From the NCBI RefSeq assembly GCF_001652265.1, contig NZ_LWBS01000044.1:80710-144709 (forward strand): a stretch of DNA of 64,000 nucleotides, read 5' to 3'. The notes below the pieces were generated by a model, which saw only the letters and a program-made list of their open reading frames with translations, had not been told where the DNA came from and ran no database searches. The position numbers and the translations under genes were made by a program. Of the stretch, positions 33,816-41,966 are shown one piece after another (within the stretch, counting starts at the first letter, position 1; each line of letters begins with the position of its first letter). The stretch comes from Rhizobium leguminosarum (lineage in GTDB: Bacteria > Pseudomonadota > Alphaproteobacteria > Rhizobiales > Rhizobiaceae).

Positions 33816-34568
33816 CGCCGCGTTCAGCCCGTGTATGGCGACGAGCTCGGCTGCGACCAGCTTCTGAAGCCGCCATAAATTGCGGTCCCGGATGCCACGT
33901 TCCTCCAGATGTTTCACCGTCAGATAAAGATATTCGGCGCAGGAGCCCATGTGTCCGCAGGCTCTCGCAAGCACCTGCGCCACCGTCTCCAGCGGCAATT
34001 TGCGGGAAACGCGCTCGCCCTTCGGGCCAGCCCAAAAGACCAGCGCGCGCACCAGCCCATGCGCGGTCGCGACCGGAATCCAGCGAACCGTCGCAGCGTC
34101 TTCGATGGTGCCGACTTCACGGCGGATCAACCGGCGTATCTGGCCAAGGCGATCATCATCGGCAAGCCTGAAGACGACGCCGTTGCAACGTCCACCGCGG
34201 TCAAGTGCCATCATCAGGCCCGGCTGGGACCGCGTCCCCCGCCAGCGGGTCATCTGCAGGCAAAAGGAGCGATGCCACCCTCTTGCTGCGCCATGCTGCG
34301 ATTCGACGGCGTCGAAGTCCGGCTTCCAAATCAATGATCCATAGGCGAAGATCCAAAGCGGGGCGCCGGTAGACTCATGGAGAAGCCGGTTGGCGAGCAT
34401 CTCCACCTCCGCTTCGGTCAGCGGTTTTCGGTGTGGCTCCGGGCCGACATCGATCGCGGGGCGAAGGCTCAGCGATACGAGCTCGTCCGTCAGAGCCATT
34501 CTTGATCCGGTCATCAAAAATTTGCTTCCCCGGACCGTCACCAGCTTATGCTCCCGGATCTCCGTCAT
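33801..34568 (-). CDS. Gamma-glutamylcyclotransferase, ChaC family
   Basis: ChaC enzymes degrade glutathione to 5-oxoproline and Cys-Gly. The 255-aa protein has the family signature WIFAYGSLIWKPDF (residues about 72-85), followed by ARGWHRSFCLQMTRWRGTRS and GVVFRL. The N-terminal 65 residues are a family-variable extension. It ends a same-strand series beginning with the FMN reductase at 36686. Release of cysteine from glutathione fits a sulfur-limitation response, which agrees with the surrounding sulfonate and thioether genes. The start at 34568 lacks an obvious ribosome-binding site; coupling to the preceding stop, three bases away, is likely. Confidence 0.85.
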   Translation of the reverse strand: MTEIREHKLVTVRGSKFLMTGSRMALTDELVSLSLRPAIDVGPEPHRKPLTEAEVEMLANRLLHESTGAPLWIFAYGSLIWKPDFDAVESQHGAARGWHRSFCLQMTRWRGTRSQPGLMMALDRGGRCNGVVFRLADDDRLGQIRRLIRREVGTIEDAATVRWIPVATAHGLVRALVFWAGPKGERVSRKLPLETVAQVLARACGHMGSCAEYLYLTVKHLEERGIRDRNLWRLQKLVAAELVAIHGLNAAAGSH

Positions 34569-34571
34569 GCG

Positions 34572-34880
34572 TCAGTGAACCGTAAATCTGGCCGCATCGG
34601 CCTGGCGCCGCTGCAGGCTACGTATCAGCATCGCGGCCTCTCTGACGATTGCCGAAAACGTCGCATCATCGGCCTCTGCGATCCTTCCCGTCATCTCGCG
34701 GATGATCGTCGTCAAATGAATGATGGAATGGCGATGCTGCGGATCTTCCGATCCCATTTGGGCATCGGCCATGGCGAGCAGCGTCTGCACCAGCCGCTCC
34801 ATGGTTTGGCGGCGCCTGGTCCTCGGATCGGCATTCGGATCCTCGCTGAGGCGCAGCAGGTCGGAGACAATATCGGACAT
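34572..34880 (-). CDS. Small helical protein of unknown function
   Basis: A 102-aa protein, charged and almost entirely helical in appearance (RTRRRQTMERLVQTLLAMAD, FSAIVREAAMLIRSLQRRQ), without signal peptide or membrane segment. I do not recognise the family. The open frame continues upstream into the hydrolase gene in another frame; the ATG at 34880, 11 bp after the hydrolase stop, gives a sensible start. It sits between a hydrolase and the ChaC-like gene in the sulfur-island operon. Confidence 0.65.
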   Translation of the reverse strand: MSDIVSDLLRLSEDPNADPRTRRRQTMERLVQTLLAMADAQMGSEDPQHRHSIIHLTTIIREMTGRIAEADDATFSAIVREAAMLIRSLQRRQADAARFTVH

Positions 34881-34891
34881 TCCACTCTGTC

Positions 34892-35473
34892 TCACATTGC
34901 AAAAGCCGGCGGCATCGAAAAGCTTTGCCTTCGACCGCGTGCCTGCGTCTTCAAGCCCTCCAGCATCCGGTAGCCGTTGCGCCAGCGGCCAAAGCCGCTG
35001 GCGATATTGATGTGCCCGGCAAGGCCGATATTCCGGGTCTCGGCATTCCACAGGCGGCCGAACAGGGTCAGCCGATCGACCGTCATGTAGGCATCGTTCA
35101 TGCTGCCGATGACGATGCTTGGAAAAGGCAAAGGCGCCGTCGGCATGGCGCCAAACGAGATATGCCCGGGATGCAGGTTTTCGGTGGCCGGCAAATCGCA
35201 TGGAGCCACGAGCAATGCTCCCTTGACGCGCCGCGCTGCACTTCGCCCGGCCAAGCGGGCGGCAAGCAGGCATCCGAGACTATGGGCAACCAGATAGGCC
35301 TCGCCGGCCTCTTCAAGCGCGCCTTCCAGCCGCAGCAGCCAGTTGTCAAGATTCGGATGATCCCAGTCGTCCTGAGCCACGCAACGACTGCCCGGCTGAT
35401 CCTGCAGCCAGTGCTGTTGCCAATGCCCTTCTCCCGAGCCGAAAAGCCCGGGAAGAATAAGTACATCGATCAT
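34892..35473 (-). CDS. RBBP9/YdeN-type alpha/beta hydrolase
   Basis: A 193-aa small serine hydrolase: VLILPGLFGSGEGHWQQHW at the N-terminus, VAHSLGCLLAARLAG nucleophile elbow, and a late aspartate/histidine region (LAGHINIASGFGRWRNG). This is the usual length for RBBP9/YdeN proteins, whose natural substrates are mostly unknown. The ATG at 35473 follows GAGAGGATG. The same-strand operon context (FMN reductase, ChaC) suggests a thioester or ester hydrolysis role in sulfur salvage; this is speculation. Confidence 0.82.
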   Translation of the reverse strand: MIDVLILPGLFGSGEGHWQQHWLQDQPGSRCVAQDDWDHPNLDNWLLRLEGALEEAGEAYLVAHSLGCLLAARLAGRSAARRVKGALLVAPCDLPATENLHPGHISFGAMPTAPLPFPSIVIGSMNDAYMTVDRLTLFGRLWNAETRNIGLAGHINIASGFGRWRNGYRMLEGLKTQARGRRQSFSMPPAFAM

Positions 35474-35543
35474 CTGACGGCATCCTCTCTGAAGCTGCGC
35501 GTCGGTCTCTTTCCCGATCGGGGCAAACATCGGACATCACTCA

Positions 35544-35693
35544 TCAGATCCACCCGATCACCAGGGCGAAGAGGAATGTGAAGGAACTGACGATCGTGCA
35601 GATTCCGGCCGCATGCCTGAAATGCGACATGACGCTGCCTTCCGCTCTTCTCGCACCGTGCCGACGCAGGTCGGTCTCAACGACAATCACCAT
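35544..35693 (-). CDS. 49-residue membrane microprotein
   Basis: MVIVVETDLRRHG at the start and a C-terminal hydrophobic helix (CTIVSSFTFLFALVIGWI) suggest a single-pass membrane peptide. GAGGAG at 35703-35708 lies nine bases before this ATG and six before an in-frame GTG at 35696. That ribosome-binding site overlaps the stop codon of the preceding 58-residue gene, so the two are translationally coupled. No family recognised. Confidence 0.6.
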   Translation of the reverse strand: MVIVVETDLRRHGARRAEGSVMSHFRHAAGICTIVSSFTFLFALVIGWI

Positions 35694-35706
35694 CACGCCG
35701 TTCTCC

Positions 35707-35883
35707 TCAATACCAAAGGCCGGGCATGGTGCCCCAATAATGGAGTTCGTATTCGCGCGCAGACCGGTCACGTTCGTCGTCCCGCGCGAACAATCCGTTT
35801 ACAGGCTCCCGTGCAGCCGGCGGCTTCAGGCCGAGGAACCGGCCGATCGAAAGCTTCAGCCAGAACTGAAAATCAAGCTTCAT
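35707..35883 (-). CDS. 58-residue small protein
   Basis: The start at 35883 has a perfect AGGAGG six bases upstream. The product begins MKLDFQFWLKLSIGRFLGLK, continues with a charged middle, and ends in YELHYWGTMPGLWY. The amphipathic N-terminus and aromatic tail suggest membrane association or a small partner protein. Its TGA lies inside TTGAGGAG, the ribosome-binding site of the next gene. It is part of the run of small genes behind the FMN reductase. No family recognised. Confidence 0.6.
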   Translation of the reverse strand: MKLDFQFWLKLSIGRFLGLKPPAAREPVNGLFARDDERDRSAREYELHYWGTMPGLWY

Positions 35884-35916
35884 GCGAACCTCCTGTCAGG
35901 AACCGTTATTCTTCGG

Positions 35917-36114
35917 CTAGGAAATCAGCGAATGACGTTGTGCGTTGGCGAGAAGAACATGAAGCGATGCCGTTGGTCCGTAGAGCATCAGCAGGCGGTT
36001 CTCCTCGCGTTTGGCGAGATGATAGCGTCGGGCGAATTCGAAGACGCTCGACAATTGATCGCTTGGCCCCGGCCTTTCCGCATCGGTGATCGTTGCTTCC
36101 TGAGATCGAACCAT
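35917..36114 (-). CDS. 65-residue small protein
   Basis: Starts at ATG 36114, 11 bp after the FMN reductase stop, with AGGAG upstream (GTAGGAGTCGCCGCC). The product is soluble and helical (SVFEFARRYHLAKREENRLL, ASLHVLLANAQRHSLIS). The same frame is open upstream within the reductase gene, but that part is not protein-like. No family recognised; the position suggests co-expression with the reductase. Confidence 0.6.
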   Translation of the reverse strand: MVRSQEATITDAERPGPSDQLSSVFEFARRYHLAKREENRLLMLYGPTASLHVLLANAQRHSLIS

Positions 36115-36125
36115 GGCGGCGACTC

Positions 36126-36686
36126 CTACTCGGCCGCCGCCAGGGCCGGATTTGCGCCCGGAAAGAAGGCCGCCAATTCGCCGATCACTTCGTTGATGCG
36201 GGCCAATAGCGCGTCGGATGAGACCGCATAGTCCGTGAAATCGCGATCGGACGCATAGACGGCGGTCGGTAAAGTATGGGCCATGAAAAACCCGAACAGC
36301 GGCCGAAGCTGATGCTCGACCATCAACGCATGCCGGTCGCCGCCGCCGGTCGCCGTGATGATGATCGGCTTGCCCCGAAGTTCGTGGGGGTCGATCAGGT
36401 CGATGAGGTGCTTGAAATGGCCGGGATAAGAGCCCTTGTAGGTCGGCGAGCCGATGATCAGGGCATCGGCTTGCACGATCTCGTCGACGACATGCCTGGC
36501 CTGCGCGTCGAGATCCTTGCGCCACAAGGCGCTGCCCAGCGACGGACCGACATCATTGAGATCATAGCTCTTGCTGGTAAATCCGTAGCGAATGCTCGCA
36601 CGTTCGGAGACGTGCCGCACGAGTGCCAAAGTCTTCGATGGACGATTGAAGCTGCCAGCGATGCCGACGAGTTTGAAACCTGACAT
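36126..36686 (-). CDS. msuE: NADPH-dependent FMN reductase (MsuE/SsuE type)
   Basis: Supplies reduced FMN to flavin-dependent monooxygenases that cleave C-S bonds. The 186-aa protein has the flavodoxin-like FMN reductase layout: VGIAGSFNRPSKTLALVRHV (phosphate-binding loop), ALIIGSPTYKGSYPGHFKHL (isoalloxazine-binding) and PIIITATGGGDRHALMVEHQLRPLFGF. It is the first gene of a seven-gene series ending with the ChaC-like gene and has its own promoter region with a strong GTCTA-type element. The island contains three luciferase-like monooxygenases that could use its product. Confidence 0.87.
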   Translation of the reverse strand: MSGFKLVGIAGSFNRPSKTLALVRHVSERASIRYGFTSKSYDLNDVGPSLGSALWRKDLDAQARHVVDEIVQADALIIGSPTYKGSYPGHFKHLIDLIDPHELRGKPIIITATGGGDRHALMVEHQLRPLFGFFMAHTLPTAVYASDRDFTDYAVSSDALLARINEVIGELAAFFPGANPALAAAE

Positions 36687-36714
36687 GGTTTTTCCTCTCT
36701 TTGCGTTGCTCCAA

Positions 36715-36743
36715 CTATTGTCTACAAAATTGATAGATTAAAG
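36715..36743. promoter_or_regulatory. Candidate sulfur-regulon element before the FMN reductase operon
   Basis: GTCTACAAAATTGATAGAT, 30-55 bp upstream of the reductase start, has GTCTA and TAGAt arms nine bases apart. It matches the element at 46131-46159 in sequence and spacing. Confidence 0.6.
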
Positions 36744-36884
36744 GAACGTGCATCTCTCCTTCTTCGCCTGGTTGAAAAAAACGTTCGCCGCCGCTTCCGC
36801 ACGCATAAGCTGCAAGCCGATCGCCATCGACATCTCAGACCTCGGACACTGCAATTCATTGCGGTCACATTGCTTGATCCAAGT

Positions 36885-38105
36885 CTAAGGCTTGTCGCCG
36901 TGAAGGTGACGTTCGAGGAAGGGCAAATTGTCCTGTCCCCAATAGATCTCGCCATCATAGACATAGGTGGGAAAGCCGAAGACGCCGCTGTCGCGCGCAT
37001 GCACGCGGTCTGCCGACCATTTGTTCTGGACATCGTCGTCGGCTTGTCGTCTGAGGAGTGCTGCGCCATCGAAACCTGCTGATGTCACGATGGCCTCGCG
37101 CACATCGGGCTTGCCGATATCCCTCGCCTCGCTCCAGAAGGCATGCTGCAGGGCGCGGGCAGCGCCAATCCAATCCTGCCCGTCGAGATAGGCGGCAATC
37201 ACGAAGAGGGACGCCGGCGTCGGATCGCTCAGATCCGGGCGATGTTCGAGCTGCAGTTCCTTGCCGCGCACGCGCGCCCAGCGTTTGAGATCCCGCGTCC
37301 AGTAGGCGCGCCTGATCTCCGGGCGGTTGCGCGAAAAGATACCGCCATTTTCCTCGACCACCGTTGTCAGATAGGGCGTGATGACGCGCCCCAGCGCGAC
37401 CCGGCGCTGCGTGTCGGCGTCGCGATAGGTTTCGATCAATCGCGATTGCGCGATGAAGAAATCATCCGTCCCCTCACCCGTTATCACATTGCCGGTCAAA
37501 AGGTTGAAGCCATTGCGGCCGGCCCATGCGGCCGAGCGCTGCGATCCGCCGCCATACCAGATCCGGTCGATCAGCCCCTTGGCATAAGGCTGCAGCCTCG
37601 GCCGCTGCGGGCCGAAGGGCGTCTTGATCAAGGTCTGCTCGTCGCCGAGATAAGTGCCGCGCAGATTGTCGGCAAAGCGCAGCACGCGATCATGCGAGAA
37701 ATCGAAACCCGTCCAATCGCCGTCGAAGACAAGCGGAGCGATCAGCTCGGCGTGCAGCGGCCGGCCGGCACTGACGCCGACGTTCAGCCGCCCGCGCGAC
37801 AGAATATCAACTGTGGCGAGATCTTCGGCCAGCCGGTAAGGGCTCTCGTAACCGATCGGGATGACCGCGGTTCCAAGCTCGATCCGATTGGTTCGCTGCG
37901 TCGCCGCCGCCAGGAAGGCGCTGGCCGAAGAGATTCCAGGCTCCAGGTGCCGCTGGCGGATCCAGGCGCTGTCGAAGCCCAGATCCTCGCCATATTGCAG
38001 TTGCTGAAGCGTCTGCTCCAATCCCGACAACGGATCTTCGTCGGGATAATTGCCGGGGGTGAGGAAGCCTATATGGCTGATGGATATGTTGCCCACTCGT
38101 GCCAT
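36885..38105 (-). CDS. Chimeric luciferase-like monooxygenase / HCCA-isomerase-like protein
   Basis: Residues 1 to about 245 are a luciferase-like flavin monooxygenase (YGEDLGFDSAWIRQRHLEPG, RTNRIELGTAVIPIGYESPY, SRGRLNVGVSAGRP, RIWYGGGSQRSAAWAGRNGF). From about residue 255 the sequence switches to the 2-hydroxychromene-2-carboxylate isomerase/DsbA-like fold: NRPEIRRAYWTRDLKRWARV, AFWSEARDIGKPDVREAIVT, and GVFGFPTYVYDGEIYWGQDN with the cis-proline motif. The oxygenase lacks its last 80-100 residues and the isomerase its first 45 or so, including the glutathione-activating residue. A deletion joining two neighbouring genes in frame would explain this; a genuine fused enzyme is the alternative. 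Activity is doubtful. Confidence 0.75.
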   Translation of the reverse strand: MARVGNISISHIGFLTPGNYPDEDPLSGLEQTLQQLQYGEDLGFDSAWIRQRHLEPGISSASAFLAAATQRTNRIELGTAVIPIGYESPYRLAEDLATVDILSRGRLNVGVSAGRPLHAELIAPLVFDGDWTGFDFSHDRVLRFADNLRGTYLGDEQTLIKTPFGPQRPRLQPYAKGLIDRIWYGGGSQRSAAWAGRNGFNLLTGNVITGEGTDDFFIAQSRLIETYRDADTQRRVALGRVITPYLTTVVEENGGIFSRNRPEIRRAYWTRDLKRWARVRGKELQLEHRPDLSDPTPASLFVIAAYLDGQDWIGAARALQHAFWSEARDIGKPDVREAIVTSAGFDGAALLRRQADDDVQNKWSADRVHARDSGVFGFPTYVYDGEIYWGQDNLPFLERHLHGDKP

Positions 38106-38112
38106 CCGATGA

Positions 38113-39048
38113 TCAGTATTTCGGCAGGCCGGGCGGGTTGGTCTCGGATGCCGGCAAGGCTTCCTCGGAAAGATGCCAGTGGTCGAGGATTTTTGCGTAG
38201 GTGCCGTCTTTGATCAGGCCGTTGGTGGCGACAGTCAGCGCATCGGCCAGCCCGCTTCCCTTGCGGGTGGTGATCGCGACGTCCGCGCGATCCGGCCAGC
38301 CGGCGCTCAGCGTGCCGACACGCTTGATGTTCTTGTCGCGCGCGGCGATGAAGACGAGCTGCGCATGCGGCTGGACGATGACATCGGCCCGGCCGGACCG
38401 CAGCGCGAGAAGGCTTGCCGCCTCGTCGTCGTAATATTGCAGTTCGATCGGTTTCAGGCCCGCGGCAACATCTTTCTCGCTCCACTTCACCAGGATGCGC
38501 TCCTGGTTGGTGCCGGCCCCGACAATGATCCTGAGGCCTGCCGCATCCTTGGGCTCCTTGATCGAGGTGACCGGACTGTCGGATTTCACGAAGAAGCCAT
38601 GCAGGCCCTGGCGGTAGGTGGAGAAATCGAATTTCTCCTTGCGCTGCTCGGTGACCCCGACATTGGAGATGATGGCATCATACTTGCCCGAGGCGAGGCC
38701 GAGCGGCCAGTCGATCCAGGCGACCGGCACGATCTCCAGCGTCAGGCCAAGGCTGTCGGCGATGGCATAGGCATAGTCGGGATCTGCCCCGACCACGGTC
38801 TTGGCGTCGGTGGCATAGGTGGCAAGCGGCGGGCCGCCGGGACTGACGGCAATGGTGAACTTGCCAGGTGTGACGAACTTGAATTCCCTAGGGATTGCGG
38901 CAATCGCCGCATCGTTCTTGGCGGCGTGAAGCCGCGCCGGCTGCTCTGGGCTGAGGTCGAAATCCTCGGCTGCATGAGCTGCGCCAAAGGAAAGGGCTGA
39001 CGCCATGACGGCGATCAGCAGGGTCCGGGATGCCGGAAAGGCAATCAT
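38113..39048 (-). CDS. Amino-acid-type ABC transporter substrate-binding protein (copy 2)
   Basis: Periplasmic receptor, 311 aa, signal peptide to about residue 26 (ALSFGAAHAAEDF). Family 3 motifs: GADPDYAYAIADSLGLTLEIV, WPLGLASGKYDAIISNVGVT, RKEKFDFSTYRQG and VGAGTNQERIL. It is a close paralogue of the protein at 39117-40061 with the same order and a near-identical C-terminus (NPPGLPK); their DNA shares an identical stretch of more than 20 bases at the 3' end. The pair resembles the double receptors (YtmJ/YtmK) of sulfur-compound importers in Bacillus. Start taken at 39048, where the signal peptide begins. Confidence 0.87.
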   Translation of the reverse strand: MIAFPASRTLLIAVMASALSFGAAHAAEDFDLSPEQPARLHAAKNDAAIAAIPREFKFVTPGKFTIAVSPGGPPLATYATDAKTVVGADPDYAYAIADSLGLTLEIVPVAWIDWPLGLASGKYDAIISNVGVTEQRKEKFDFSTYRQGLHGFFVKSDSPVTSIKEPKDAAGLRIIVGAGTNQERILVKWSEKDVAAGLKPIELQYYDDEAASLLALRSGRADVIVQPHAQLVFIAARDKNIKRVGTLSAGWPDRADVAITTRKGSGLADALTVATNGLIKDGTYAKILDHWHLSEEALPASETNPPGLPKY

Positions 39049-39080
39049 CGTCTTCAATCTCCAAATTGTCAGGCAGGAAT

Positions 39081-39103
39081 GGCCGGCAGCATTGCCGCCG
39101 GCC
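39081..39103 (-). other. Hairpin between the two binding-protein genes
   Basis: GGCCGGC and GCCGGCC form a 7-bp stem, extended by two more pairs after one mismatch around an ATT loop, in the 68-bp gap. It is the fourth binding-protein gene in the window followed by such a structure. Confidence 0.55.
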
Positions 39104-39116
39104 CAATAGGGATCGA

Positions 39117-40061
39117 TCAGGAGCCGCTCTTCGGCAGGCCGGGCGGGTTGGTCTGGGCTTTGTCGATCGCTTCGGGACCTAGGTTCCAGGTATCGAGGAT
39201 CTTCCGGTAGGCGCCGCTGGCGATCAGGTCGTTGACGACATCGGTCAAGGGCGCCGCCAGGCCGCTGCCCTTGCGTGTGGTGACGGCAATTTCGGCCGTG
39301 ATCGGCCAACCGCCGCTGACGGTGCCGACGAGCTTGGTCTTGCCGTTGATCCCTGCCGAATAGGCCTGCGTCGCGTTCACGCTGAAGACGGTGTCGGCTC
39401 TGCCGGACTGAACGGCGAGATCCTTGACCGCGTCGTCGTCATAATATTGCACCTCGATCGGCTTCAGGCCGGCGGCGACGTTCTCACGATCCCATTCCAG
39501 CAGGATCTTCTCCTGGTTGGTGCCGGCATCGGTGATGACCTTCAGGCCGGCAATATCCTTAGGCTGCTTGATCGAGGTGATCGGGCTGTCGGCCTTGACG
39601 TAGAAGCCAAGCTCGTCCTTGCGGTAGGTCGAAAAGTCGAATTTCTCCTTGCGTTCTTCGGTGACGGTTACGTTGGAGATCACCGCGTCGAACTTTCCGG
39701 AGGTCAGCCCCAACGGCCAATCGGCCCAGGCGACGGAAACCAATTCGAGCTTCAGGCCGAGGCTATCGGCAATGGCCTGCGCCAGATCGACGTCATAGCC
39801 GATGACGGTCTTGGAATCGGAGGCATAGTCATGCAGCGGCAGATTGCCGCTCGAGCTGATGCCGACGGTGAAGACACCATTTTCGACGAACTTGAAGTCC
39901 TTGACTTCGGCAATGCGCTTCTCGTTCTTTTCCACCCGCAGCCGGTTCGGCTGCTCGGGGCTGAGATCGAACTTCTGCTGCGCCTGCGCGGATCCGAAAC
40001 CGATCGCGGCCATGGTGACGGCTCCCGCTATCAGAAGCCTTGCCCTATCTGTAAATGTCAT
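39117..40061 (-). CDS. Amino-acid-type ABC transporter substrate-binding protein (copy 1)
   Basis: Periplasmic receptor, 314 aa, with signal peptide (cleavage near AQA-QQ, about residue 28). Motifs: VIGYDVDLAQAIADSLGLKL, WPLGLTSGKFDAVISNVTVT, TDAGTNQEKILLEW. The ATG at 40061 follows GAGAAGGGG and is chosen over two starts upstream. It lies directly after the permease-ATPase fusion and with copy 2 forms a tandem duplication, so one importer may accept two ligands. Thioether amino acids such as S-(2-succino)cysteine are plausible from the neighbouring enzymes. Confidence 0.87.
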   Translation of the reverse strand: MTFTDRARLLIAGAVTMAAIGFGSAQAQQKFDLSPEQPNRLRVEKNEKRIAEVKDFKFVENGVFTVGISSSGNLPLHDYASDSKTVIGYDVDLAQAIADSLGLKLELVSVAWADWPLGLTSGKFDAVISNVTVTEERKEKFDFSTYRKDELGFYVKADSPITSIKQPKDIAGLKVITDAGTNQEKILLEWDRENVAAGLKPIEVQYYDDDAVKDLAVQSGRADTVFSVNATQAYSAGINGKTKLVGTVSGGWPITAEIAVTTRKGSGLAAPLTDVVNDLIASGAYRKILDTWNLGPEAIDKAQTNPPGLPKSGS

Positions 40062-40153
40062 GCCCCTTCTCAATTTCATCTTAAGGTTGTGGTTATTGTT
40101 ATTCGGCCGGAGCAGCCCGTCGCGGCCCGGCATTTCACCAGCGCTGTTTCGCG

Positions 40154-41929
40154 CTAGAGAACCTTGGCGAGGAATTCCCGCGTGCGGGGATGTTCCGCTT
40201 GTGTGAAGATGCGGGCCGGCGGGCCAGCCTCCAGAATGCGGCCGCTGTCCATGAAGACGACCGTGTCGGCGACTTCGCGGGCAAAACCGACCTCATGGGT
40301 GACGATGACGAGCGTCGTGCCGGTGCGGGCAAGTTCCTTGATGACGTCGAGCACTTCGCCGACGAGCTCCGGATCGAGCGCCGAGGTCGGCTCGTCGAAG
40401 AGCAGCACCTTCGGGCGGAGCGCCAGTGCGCGGGCGATCGCCACACGCTGCTGCTGGCCGCCGGAAAGCTGGCGCGGATAGGCGTTGATCTTGTCGCTGA
40501 GGCCGATGCGTGCCAGCAGCTCCTGCGCCAGCTGCACGGCGTCCTCACGGCCGACGCCGCGAACCTGGATTGGTGCCTCGATGAGGTTTTCGAGCACGGT
40601 CAGATGCGGGAAGAGATTGAAGCTCTGGAAGACCATGCCGATATCGGCGCGGCGTTTGAGGATATCCTTCTCCTTGAGCTCATAGAGCGTGTCGCCCTTC
40701 CGGCTGTAGCCGACGAAATCGCCGTCGACCGAGATGAAGCCCTCATCGACACGCTCCAGATGGTTGATGGCGCGCAACAGCGTCGACTTGCCGGAACCGG
40801 ACGGGCCGAGGATGGCAGTCACGCTGCCGGAGGGAAGGTTGAGTTCGACATCATCGAGCACTTTCAGCGAACCGAAGCTTTTCGAGATACCGTGGATGCG
40901 CACCGCGCCGCCTGCGGCCTGCAGCGTCGCCGCATCCCGGAAGCCGATCTTGCGCACACTGTCGGTTGCCGTCTCGAGGACAGGCAGCGGACGGCGGAAA
41001 CGCTCGAAGAATGGCTGGAAGGGCAACGGCGTCGGGTTGCGCACGGCACCCTTGGAGAAATAGCGCTCGATATAGCGCTGAGCGATCGACAGCACCGTCA
41101 TGATGATCAGGTACCAGACGGTCGCGACCATCAGCAGCGGAATGACTTCGAGATTGCGGCGGTAGATCACCTGGACCGTATAGAAGAGCTCCGGCAGCGC
41201 CAGCACGTAGACCATGGAGGTGCTCTTCGCCAGTCCGATGAGTTCGTTGAAGCCGGTCGGCAGGATCGAGCGCATGGCCTGCGGCAACACGATGCGGAAG
41301 GCCTGGCGGCGGCGCGGCAGACCAAGTGCTGCGGCTGCCTCCAACTGTCCGTGATCCACCGAGAGAATACCGCCGCGCACGATCTCGGCGAAGAAGGCCG
41401 ACTGGTTGAGCGTCAGGCCGAGAAAGGCAGCGGCAAAGGGTGTCAACAACTGCACTGTGGGATAGTCGAGGAACACGGTATCGGTGAAGGGAATGCCGAT
41501 CTTGATCGTCTCGTAGAGGTAGCCGAGATTGTTTAAGATCAGCAGCAGCACGATGACGGGGATCGAGCGCAGCAGCCAGATATAGCCCCAGGAAAGACCG
41601 GAGAGCAGCGGCGACTTGGAAACGCGGGCGAGCGCCAGAGCCGTTCCGAGGATGGAGCCGGATATGGCGGCAAGCACGGTCAAAAGCAGCGTCCTGCCGA
41701 GACCGACGAGCACTGGTTCGGCAAAGAACCATTCAGCAAAGACGCCCCAACCCCAGCGCGGATTGGTGAAGATGGAATAGAGCACGGCGACGATGACGAC
41801 GGCGGCAAAGATCGTGCCTGCCAGGCGGCCCGGATGGCGCGCCGGCACGATGCGGTAACGGGAATAATCCTTCGATCCTGCCGCCCTGCTGCCGGGGTCG
41901 ATGCCCACGAAATCCGTCGTCAGTGCCAT
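40154..41929 (-). CDS. Amino-acid ABC transporter, permease and ATPase fused in one chain
   Basis: A 591-aa fusion. Residues about 35-320 are a polar-amino-acid permease ([56 protein letters not shown] with the EAA loop). After a linker of about 40 residues comes a complete ATPase: Walker [11 protein letters not shown]-loop [13 protein letters not shown], signature [15 protein letters not shown], Walker [16 protein letters not shown]-loop [11 protein letters not shown]. Both halves look functional. It serves the two downstream binding proteins. In Bacillus yxe/ytm sulfur operons these functions are separate genes. Confidence 0.9.
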   Translation of the reverse strand: MALTTDFVGIDPGSRAAGSKDYSRYRIVPARHPGRLAGTIFAAVVIVAVLYSIFTNPRWGWGVFAEWFFAEPVLVGLGRTLLLTVLAAISGSILGTALALARVSKSPLLSGLSWGYIWLLRSIPVIVLLLILNNLGYLYETIKIGIPFTDTVFLDYPTVQLLTPFAAAFLGLTLNQSAFFAEIVRGGILSVDHGQLEAAAALGLPRRRQAFRIVLPQAMRSILPTGFNELIGLAKSTSMVYVLALPELFYTVQVIYRRNLEVIPLLMVATVWYLIIMTVLSIAQRYIERYFSKGAVRNPTPLPFQPFFERFRRPLPVLETATDSVRKIGFRDAATLQAAGGAVRIHGISKSFGSLKVLDDVELNLPSGSVTAILGPSGSGKSTLLRAINHLERVDEGFISVDGDFVGYSRKGDTLYELKEKDILKRRADIGMVFQSFNLFPHLTVLENLIEAPIQVRGVGREDAVQLAQELLARIGLSDKINAYPRQLSGGQQQRVAIARALALRPKVLLFDEPTSALDPELVGEVLDVIKELARTGTTLVIVTHEVGFAREVADTVVFMDSGRILEAGPPARIFTQAEHPRTREFLAKVL

Positions 41930-41966
41930 TGTGCTTCCCTTTTATGATTGTCGGTCTTTGCCGTTT

